Shown: piece by piece, positions 58,058 to 64,000 of the stretch | How positions within the stretch are numbered: the stretch's first letter is position 1 | How the letters are laid out: the number at the start of each line of letters is the position of its first letter | Origin: Edwardsiella ictaluri ATCC 33202 | Lineage (GTDB): Bacteria > Pseudomonadota > Gammaproteobacteria > Enterobacterales > Enterobacteriaceae | Length of the DNA: 64,000 nucleotides | Direction: 5' to 3' | Assembly: GCF_000264785.1 (NCBI RefSeq) | Contig: NZ_AFJI01000052.1 | Location: 62,001 to 126,000, forward strand | Position numbers and translations under genes: made by a program | The notes under the pieces: generated by a model | Told to the model about the DNA's origin: nothing | Seen by the model: the letters and a program-made list of their open reading frames with translations, nothing else | Databases searched by the model: none

Positions 58058-61000
58058 ATGATCCCTCGGCTTTCGCCATCGACGGGGTTTGACCCGGCGG
58101 TTACGGCGTTTATTCAGACCCTGAAACAAAACGGTTTTAACGGCGAGTGTGATACGCGCTATGGGGCGCGCCTAACCATGGCGACGGACAACAGCATCTA
58201 TCAGCTGTTGCCGGACGCCGTACTTTTTCCGCGCTCTACGGCAGACGTGGTGGCGATCGCCCGCCTGGCCCAGGAGGCGGCGTTTCGTCATCTGAGCCTC
58301 ACCGCGCGCGGCGGTGGCACCGGTACCAATGGCCAGGCGCTGAATGGGGGCATCGTGGTTGATATGTCACGCCACATGCAGCGTATTCTGGAGATAAATC
58401 TGCAGGAAGGGTGGGTACGGGTCGAAGCGGGGGTCATCAAGGATCAGCTGAACGCCATCCTCAAACCTCACGGCTATTTCTTTGCACCGGAGCTCTCCAC
58501 CAGCAACCGCGCCACTCTGGGTGGGATGATCAATACGGATGCCTGCGGTCAGGGCTCCCGGGTGTATGGTAAAACCTCCGACCATATTCTGGGGCTGCGT
58601 AGCGTGCTGTTGGGCGGCGATATTCTGGATACGGCACCGCTGCCGATTCGGCTGGCCCAGACCCTGGCCCGCCAGGGCGATCGGATCGGCGAAATCTACC
58701 GTGGGGTGCTGGAGGTCTGCCTGGGGCAGCGCGAGGCTATCGTAGCCAAGTTTCCGCCGCTTAACAGGTTCCTGACCGGCTACGATCTGCGCCACGTTCT
58801 CAGCGACGATCTGCAGCGCGTCGATCTGTCTCGGTTGCTGGCCGGCTCGGAGGGGACTTTGGCCCTGGTGACCGAGGCGCGTCTGCGCATCATTCCGTTG
58901 CCGCAGGTGCGCCGTCTGGTCAACGTGAAGTATGACAGCTTTGATGCGGCGCTGCGTAATGCACCGTTGATGCTGGAAGCCAATGCGCTGTCGGTCGAGA
59001 CGATTGACTCTCAGGTGCTGGCACTGGCGCGCCGCGACATCATCTGGCACGGTGTGCGCGATCTGATCGACGATCGTGCCGATCGCCCTCTGCAGGGGCT
59101 GAATATCGTTGAGTTTGCCGGTGATGATGAGCCCGCCATCACGGCTCAGGTGGCGGCGCTGTGCCAACGGCTGGAGGCGATGGCAAAGGCGGGCGAAGGG
59201 GGTGTGATCGGCTACCGTCTGAGCGGCGATGAGGCCGATATCGAACGGATCTACGGCATGCGCAAGCGGGCGGTCGGCCTGTTGGGTAACGCCCAGGGGG
59301 CGGCCAAGCCTATCCCGTTTGTCGAGGATACCTGCGTGCCTCCGCCGCATCTGGCTGATTATATCGCCGAGTTTCGCGCCCTTCTGGATCAGTATCAGCT
59401 GAGCTATGGCATGTTTGGCCACGTGGACGTCGGCGTGCTGCACGTGCGGCCGGCACTGGACATGTGTGACCCGCGCCATGAGGCGCTGGTCAGCGAGATC
59501 TCCGGGCGGGTGGTGGCGCTGACGGCCAAATATGGCGGCCTGCTGTGGGGCGAGCACGGTAAGGGGTTTCGCGCCCAGTACAGTCCTGCCTTCTTTGGCG
59601 CAGAGCTGTATCATGAGCTGCGCCGCATCAAGAGCCTGTTTGATGCGGATAACCGGATGAACCCCGGAAAGATCTGCCCACCGCTGGGCTGTGATGTACC
59701 GATGAAGCAGGTGGATGCGGTGAAGCGCGGCACCTTCGACAGGCAGATTCCGGCGGCGGTGCGCGGCGCGTTTCGCGGGGCGCTGGAGTGCAACGGTAAC
59801 GGCCTGTGCTTTAACTTTGATCGGCACAGCCCCATGTGCCCCTCGCTGAAGGTGAGCGGCGATCGTCTTCACTCACCGAAAGGACGGGCGGCGCTGATGC
59901 GTGAATGGCTGCGCCTGCTGGCGGAGCAGGGCGTCGATCCCCTGGCGCTGGAGCAGCGTCTGGGTATGCTGGCATCGTTGCGTGCGCTGATCGCCAAAAC
60001 GCGCCATGGCTGGCGCACCGGCGGCGGGTATGACTTCTCTCATGAGGTCAAGGCGGCGATGGACGGCTGCCTCTCCTGTAAGGCCTGCTCCAGCCAATGC
60101 CCGATCAAGATCGATGTGCCGGCGTTTCGCGCCCGCTTTCTGCAGCTGTACCACACGCGCTATCTGCGCCCGCTGCGTGACCATCTGGTGGCCGGGGTGG
60201 AGCGCTATACACCGTGGATGGCGAGGGCACCGCGGGTATTTAACTTTTTCCTGCGCCAGCCACTGTTGGGGCGTCTGAGCGAGCGTTGCATTGGGATGAC
60301 CGATCTCCCGCGGCTCTCATCGCCGACTCTGCGCCATGCGCTGGCCGGTCATCCGGCGCTGCTGGACTCCCTGGAGTCGCTGGAGGGGCTGGATGCTGCG
60401 GCGCGTGCGCGCCGGGTGCTTATCGTACAGGACCCCTTTACCAGCTATTACGATGCGCGGGTCGTCGAGGCTTTGATCCGACTGTGCGATCGGTTGGGCT
60501 TTCACGCCCAGCTGCTGCCTTTTGTTCCTAACGGCAAGGCGCAGCATATCAAGGGATTCCTGCGCCGCTTTGCCCGCACGGCGCGCAGCGGCGCCGAGTT
60601 TCTCAACCGGGTCGCGCGGCTGGGGATCCCGCTGGTGGGCGTCGATCCGGCAATGGTGCTATGCTATCGCGATGAATATAAAACTATTCTGGGTGAGCAG
60701 CGCGGCGAGTTTCAGGTACAGTTGATTCAGGAGTGGCTCTCCCAGACGCTGCTGCCCTCCGCTCGGTGCGCGCCGATGGCTGATGGGGAGTGGTATCTGT
60801 TCGGTCACTGTACCGAAACCTGTGCCGAGCCAGCCAGCGTGGCGCAGTGGCAGCAGGTGTTTGCCCATCTGGGCGCCCGCTTACAGAATGTCAGCGTAGG
60901 CTGCTGCGGCATGGCGGGAACCTATGGCCATGAGGTGGCCAACCAGGCGGCGTCGCGCGGCATCTATGCGCTGTCGTGGCAGCCCGCACTGACTGCGCTG

Positions 61001-61144
61001 CCGTCGGCGCGCTGTCTGGCGACGGGTTACTCTTGCCGCAGTCAGGCGCTACGCCAGCAGGGGGTGGTACTGCGCCATCCTGTTCAGGCTTTACTGGAGA
61101 TATGTGATGATTTGGAAACGCGCGATAACCCTGGAGCAGCTTAA
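58058..61144 (+). CDS. ydiJ: FAD/Fe-S oxidoreductase YdiJ (D-2-hydroxyglutarate dehydrogenase type)
   Basis: A 1028-residue fusion. The N-terminal FAD-binding PCMH domain (TARGGGTGTNGQALN, residues near 80-95) and the FAD-oxidase C domain are followed by a ferredoxin-like module (CLSCKACSSQCPIK) and a CCG-type cysteine-rich domain (GCCGMAGTYGHE). Recent work assigns E. coli YdiJ (1018 residues) as a D-2-hydroxyglutarate dehydrogenase. ATG 58058 gives the conserved MIP start. It overlaps menI by 38 bp. Confidence 0.93.
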   Translation: MIPRLSPSTGFDPAVTAFIQTLKQNGFNGECDTRYGARLTMATDNSIYQLLPDAVLFPRSTADVVAIARLAQEAAFRHLSLTARGGGTGTNGQALNGGIVVDMSRHMQRILEINLQEGWVRVEAGVIKDQLNAILKPHGYFFAPELSTSNRATLGGMINTDACGQGSRVYGKTSDHILGLRSVLLGGDILDTAPLPIRLAQTLARQGDRIGEIYRGVLEVCLGQREAIVAKFPPLNRFLTGYDLRHVLSDDLQRVDLSRLLAGSEGTLALVTEARLRIIPLPQVRRLVNVKYDSFDAALRNAPLMLEANALSVETIDSQVLALARRDIIWHGVRDLIDDRADRPLQGLNIVEFAGDDEPAITAQVAALCQRLEAMAKAGEGGVIGYRLSGDEADIERIYGMRKRAVGLLGNAQGAAKPIPFVEDTCVPPPHLADYIAEFRALLDQYQLSYGMFGHVDVGVLHVRPALDMCDPRHEALVSEISGRVVALTAKYGGLLWGEHGKGFRAQYSPAFFGAELYHELRRIKSLFDADNRMNPGKICPPLGCDVPMKQVDAVKRGTFDRQIPAAVRGAFRGALECNGNGLCFNFDRHSPMCPSLKVSGDRLHSPKGRAALMREWLRLLAEQGVDPLALEQRLGMLASLRALIAKTRHGWRTGGGYDFSHEVKAAMDGCLSCKACSSQCPIKIDVPAFRARFLQLYHTRYLRPLRDHLVAGVERYTPWMARAPRVFNFFLRQPLLGRLSERCIGMTDLPRLSSPTLRHALAGHPALLDSLESLEGLDAAARARRVLIVQDPFTSYYDARVVEALIRLCDRLGFHAQLLPFVPNGKAQHIKGFLRRFARTARSGAEFLNRVARLGIPLVGVDPAMVLCYRDEYKTILGEQRGEFQVQLIQEWLSQTLLPSARCAPMADGEWYLFGHCTETCAEPASVAQWQQVFAHLGARLQNVSVGCCGMAGTYGHEVANQAASRGIYALSWQPALTALPSARCLATGYSCRSQALRQQGVVLRHPVQALLEICDDLETRDNPGAA

Positions 61145-61529
61145 TCAGGTCGGGGAGGCGTGCATGGTCGGCCATCTGGGCATTGCGATCACCCGGATAG
61201 GGGAAGATACGCTAGAGGGCAGTATGCCGGTAGATCAGCGAACCTGCCAGCCCTTTGGCCTGCTGCACGGCGGCGCATCGGCGGTGTTGGCGGAAACGCT
61301 GGGCTCGCTGGCGGGCTACCTGTGCAGTGAGGGCAGTCAGCAGGTGGTGGGGTTGGAGATCAACGCCAACCACCTGCGCGCCGTGCGCAGCGGTACGGTG
61401 CACGGTGTATGTCGGGCGCTGCATCTGGGTCGCCGCCATCAGGTGTGGCAGATCGATATCCGCGACGATCGCGGTCATCTGTGCTGCACCTCGCGCCTGA
61501 CCACCGCGCTGCTGGAGAAGCGCCAGTGA
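61107..61529 (+). CDS. menI: 1,4-dihydroxy-2-naphthoyl-CoA thioesterase
   Basis: A 140-residue hotdog-fold thioesterase (YdiI/MenI) in menaquinone synthesis. FGLLHGGASAVLAETLGSLAGY holds the catalytic Glu. The ATG at 61107 follows GGAG by 7 bp; the GTG at 61104 is less well placed. It overlaps both ydiJ (38 bp) and zntB (TGATG), so the three are co-translated. Confidence 0.93.
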   Translation: MIWKRAITLEQLNQVGEACMVGHLGIAITRIGEDTLEGSMPVDQRTCQPFGLLHGGASAVLAETLGSLAGYLCSEGSQQVVGLEINANHLRAVRSGTVHGVCRALHLGRRHQVWQIDIRDDRGHLCCTSRLTTALLEKRQ

Positions 61530-62506
61530 TGGGCGCGGATCTGCCGCTGGAACAGGCGATATATGCCTTGCAACTGGACGGTCAGGGCGGCAGTCGGGCG
61601 CTGACGGACCAGCTGCAGGCCTCGCTGGCGCAGCCGGCCTGGCTACACCTTGACTACCGCGAGGCGCCGATCCGCGACTGGCTGGCGACAACGCCGCTGC
61701 TGCCGGATCCGCTGCGCCAAAGCCTGTCCGGGGAGAGCCTGCGCCCCCGGCTGACGCGTCAGGGGGAGGGGGTCCTGCTCACCCTGCGCAGCATCCATCC
61801 CGATCCGGCGGCTGATACGCACCCGGATCCGTGGGTGGTGCTGCGCATGTATGTGACCGGTACGCTGATCCTCACCTCTGCGCATCGCGACAGTGCGACG
61901 CTGGCGCCAGTGGTGGAGGATTTACAGGGGGGCAGCGGCGCGGTGAACAGCGCGGGGCTGCTGGTTGCGATTGCCGATGCGCTGGTGGATCAGGTCAGCG
62001 ATGCCATCGACGCGCGGCATGATGGCATCATCGAGATGGAGGATCGGCTGCTGGATCAGCATTTTCCTCCCCGCGGCGAGCTGGCGATACTGCGTAAGCA
62101 GCTGATCGTGATGCGTCGTTACCTGGCGCCGCAGCGCGATGTACTGGCGCGATTGGCCTGCGAGCGATTGGGGTGGCTGGGCGATGACGATCGGCGTCGG
62201 CTGCAGGATATTGCCGATCGCCTCGGCCGCGGTCTGGAGGATTTGGATAGCTGTATCGCCCGTACCGCGCTGCTGGCGGATGAGATCGCATCGCAGGTGG
62301 CCGACGCGCTGAACCGCCGCACCTATACCATGTCACTGCTGGCGATGCTGTTTCTGCCTGCGACCTTTCTGACCGGCCTGTTCGGCGTCAACCTGGGGGG
62401 GATCCCCGGCAGCGAATCGCCGCTGGCGTTTGTGCTGTTTTGCCTGTTGCTGCTGATTTTGGCGTTTTGCGTTGTTATAGGGTTAAAACGCAGTAAATGG
62501 CTGTAA
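61529..62506 (+). CDS. zntB: CorA-family zinc transporter ZntB
   Basis: A 325-residue CorA/MIT-family protein (E. coli ZntB 327). It has a large cytoplasmic N domain with long helices and two C-terminal membrane helices. The pore motif appears as GVN in LFGVNLGG, as in CorA/ZntB. ZntB moves Zn2+ across the inner membrane, now thought to be import with protons. The start overlaps the menI stop. Confidence 0.93.
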   Translation: MGADLPLEQAIYALQLDGQGGSRALTDQLQASLAQPAWLHLDYREAPIRDWLATTPLLPDPLRQSLSGESLRPRLTRQGEGVLLTLRSIHPDPAADTHPDPWVVLRMYVTGTLILTSAHRDSATLAPVVEDLQGGSGAVNSAGLLVAIADALVDQVSDAIDARHDGIIEMEDRLLDQHFPPRGELAILRKQLIVMRRYLAPQRDVLARLACERLGWLGDDDRRRLQDIADRLGRGLEDLDSCIARTALLADEIASQVADALNRRTYTMSLLAMLFLPATFLTGLFGVNLGGIPGSESPLAFVLFCLLLLILAFCVVIGLKRSKWL

Positions 62507-62575
62507 TTTATCGTACTGGCAATCTTTGTGGCACGTCAAAGTTCAGGTGGTGAGCGGGGAAAAGCGCGGAGGAAA

Positions 62576-62589
62576 TTGAGCGATATCAA
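62576..62589 (+). promoter_or_regulatory. FNR box of fnrS
   Basis: TTGAGCGATATCAA matches 9 of 10 defined bases of the FNR site TTGAT-N4-ATCAA. Its centre is about 42 bp before the fnrS 5' end, the class II activation distance. Confidence 0.88.
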
Positions 62590-62624
62590 ACTTCACTCGA
62601 AGTAGGTAGGGCAAACTTCATTTC

Positions 62625-62747
62625 GCAGGTGAATGCAACGTCAAGCGATGGGCGTTGTGCTCCATATTGTCTTACTTCCTAATTTTGAATTATTGCATAG
62701 CACAATTTAATTCGTCATATGCCGGTGATTACCGGCATTTTTTTTAT
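62625..62747 (+). ncRNA. fnrS: FnrS small RNA
   Basis: The 5' end GCAGGTGAATGCAACGTCAA, then GCGATGGGCGTTG, CCATATTGTCTTACTTCC and GCATAGCACAATT match E. coli FnrS almost base for base. Only the terminator stem differs (ATGCCGGT / ACCGGCAT, loop GATT, T-run). FnrS is an Hfq-dependent sRNA induced by FNR without oxygen; it represses mRNAs of aerobic functions such as sodB and maeA. Its location after zntB is conserved, and an FNR box lies upstream. Confidence 0.96.
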
Positions 62748-62788
62748 CTCTGAATCCTGCGGGCCTCCAGACGCCCGGCAGGGGGAGA

Positions 62789-63724
62789 TCACTTCACCTC
62801 GACGACGTCCAGGCGCATACCGTCCGTCTGTGGACGATCCGCGTCGTCGCTCAGGCCGACCGGCTGCAGCGGAATTATCTGGCGATCGAAGGCCAAATCG
62901 CCGCCGTCGATAATCTCGCCGCCCTGCAGCAGTCCCTTAAAGTCAAACAGGGCACCGTCCGCCAGATGCGACGGCACCACGTTCTGCATGGCGCGGAACA
63001 TGGTTTCGATGCGCCCCGGATAGCGCTTGTCCCAGTCGCGCAGCATCTCTTTAATCACCTGGCGCTGCAGGTTAGGCTGGGAGCCGCACAGATTACACGG
63101 AATAATCGGGAAAGCCTTGGCGGCGGCGAAGCGCTCAATGTCCTTTTCGCGGCAGTAGGCGAGTGGTCGGATAACAATATGCTGGCCGTCATCGCTCATC
63201 AGCTTGGGGGGCATCCCTTTGAGCTTGCCGCCGTAGAACATGTTGAGAAACAGGGTTTCCAGCATGTCGTCACGGTGGTGACCCAGCGCGATCTTATTGC
63301 AGTGCAGCTCGTTGGCGGTGCGATAGAGAATGCCGCGGCGCAGGCGAGAACAGAGAGAGCAGGTGGTTTTTCCCTCCGGAATTTTCTCCTTGACGATACC
63401 GTAGGTATTCTCTTCGACGATGCGGTATTCGATGCCCTGGTTCTCCAGGTAGGCCGGCAGAACGGTCTCCGGGAAGCCGGGCTGTTTCTGGTCAAGGTTG
63501 ACCGCGACCAGGGTAAAGTCCACCGGTGCGCTCTGCTGCAGGTTACGCAGGATCTCCAGCATGGTATAGCTGTCTTTGCCGCCGGACAGGCAAACCATCA
63601 CCCGATCGCCCTCTTCGATCATATTGAAGTCGGCGATGGCTTCACCGACGCAGCGGCGCAGGCGCTTCTGCAGTTTGTTCAGGTTGTACTGCTCTTTTTT
63701 GCTGATCTCTTGATTCTCTGACAT
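62789..63724 (-). CDS. ttcA: tRNA 2-thiocytidine(32) synthetase
   Basis: A 311-residue PP-loop enzyme, the E. coli length. SGGKDSYT is the ATP-binding PP-loop, and CSLC and CNLC carry the cysteines that hold its [4Fe-4S] cluster. It thiolates C32 of certain tRNAs. ATG 63724 gives the conserved [20 protein letters not shown]. In E. coli dbpA lies between zntB/fnrS and ttcA; it is missing here. Confidence 0.95.
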   Translation of the reverse strand: MSENQEISKKEQYNLNKLQKRLRRCVGEAIADFNMIEEGDRVMVCLSGGKDSYTMLEILRNLQQSAPVDFTLVAVNLDQKQPGFPETVLPAYLENQGIEYRIVEENTYGIVKEKIPEGKTTCSLCSRLRRGILYRTANELHCNKIALGHHRDDMLETLFLNMFYGGKLKGMPPKLMSDDGQHIVIRPLAYCREKDIERFAAAKAFPIIPCNLCGSQPNLQRQVIKEMLRDWDKRYPGRIETMFRAMQNVVPSHLADGALFDFKGLLQGGEIIDGGDLAFDRQIIPLQPVGLSDDADRPQTDGMRLDVVEVK

Positions 63725-63955
63725 CGTTTCTGTTACCCGGCATAGACAAAAGGGTTGCGGCGGCGCCTTGGGCGACGGCGCAATCATCGGGGGCTGTCAT
63801 CGTGGACGGCGTGGCGTGTATGGTACGGATTACGGCGGCGAATGCCAGCAGGAATTATGTGGCACCGACGCTTCAGGGGCGAGAGGAGTTGCGCCGCCGT
63901 AGCTGTTGTTATATTTTGTAATAATTAATACAAAACAGAGCAAAGAGGGGGAGGA

Positions 63956-64000
63956 ATGCAACGGACTCTGACATGGGGACTGCTGATGATTTTTCTGGCC
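63956..64000 (+). CDS. Start of a secreted or membrane protein (truncated by window end)
   Basis: Fifteen codons, MQRTLTWGLLMIFLA, follow GGGGGAGGA, a very strong ribosome-binding site placed close to the ATG. The positive then hydrophobic pattern is a signal peptide or membrane anchor. Nothing more can be said without the rest. Confidence 0.55.
   Translation, partial: MQRTLTWGLLMIFLA

Noticed and set aside
58367-59872. Long minus-strand ORF inside ydiJ
   Set aside because: Antisense shadow of a well-supported gene; His/Gln/Arg-rich composition is typical of reverse-strand reading in GC-rich DNA.

Overview
The window is chromosomal DNA from a GC-rich enteric bacterium (Enterobacterales). 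Housekeeping blocks keep E. coli-like order: pabB-nudL-sdaA, thrS-infC-rpmI-rplT-pheM-pheST-ihfA-btuCD...nlpC, aroH-ppsR-ppsA, ydiK-ydiJ-menI, and zntB-fnrS-ttcA. A phs (thiosulfate reductase) operon, a general porin and a full hmu/chu haem locus would fit an H2S-producing relative of Edwardsiella. That genus assignment is inference from gene content, not from a database match.

Layout. 1-1.9 kb: end of a phsABC operon. 2-7.3 kb: sdaA, nudL, pabB, yoaH and purT, the last with a PurR operator. 7.7-10.5 kb: cfa, a cold-shock protein gene, LexA-controlled yebG and yqfB. 10.7-12.9 kb: a decayed IS110-family transposase, an AT-rich gap and a degenerate EAL-domain gene. 13-19.3 kb: ptrB, an alpha/beta hydrolase, an OmpC/F-type porin with a divergent MicF-like sRNA, and two small genes. 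19.5-24 kb: pfkB, dps, yobH, a lipoprotein, a 29-codon ORF with its own terminator, and scars of three insertion sequences. 24.2-31.5 kb: the translation cluster, with its autoregulatory and attenuation signals readable. 31.5-39.9 kb: btuCD, nlpC and lplA, split by a low-GC four-gene island (33.6-37.4 kb). 39.9-42.3 kb: a YegV-type sugar/nucleoside kinase and an NCS1 permease. 42.5-51.1 kb: haem uptake and breakdown (hemP-hmuRSTUV and chuWXY), each unit behind a Fur box. 51.3-64 kb: aroH with a TrpR operator, ppsR/ppsA, sRNA RprA, ydiK, ydiJ-menI-zntB, sRNA FnrS behind an FNR box, ttcA, and the first codons of a secreted or membrane protein.

The best candidate for an undescribed system is the island at 33619-37380. 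It has four tightly spaced genes on the minus strand. In transcription order they encode a cysteine-synthase-like PLP enzyme, a purine-type phosphoribosyltransferase, a DMT/EamA exporter and an ATP-grasp ligase. Base composition is far more AT-rich than the flanking btuD and nlpC. A promoter with an overlapping dyad lies upstream, and a 9-bp tandem repeat (13 units) lies beyond it. The combination suggests synthesis and export of an amino-acid-derived, possibly nucleobase-containing, small molecule; the product cannot be named from sequence.

Regulation is unusually readable here. Sites supported by sequence are PurR (purT), LexA (yebG), Fur (twice), TrpR (aroH), FNR (fnrS), the ThrRS operator, the rpmI leader hairpin and the pheM attenuator. 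Three sRNAs are proposed: RprA and FnrS with strong sequence matches, and MicF by position and 5'-end similarity.
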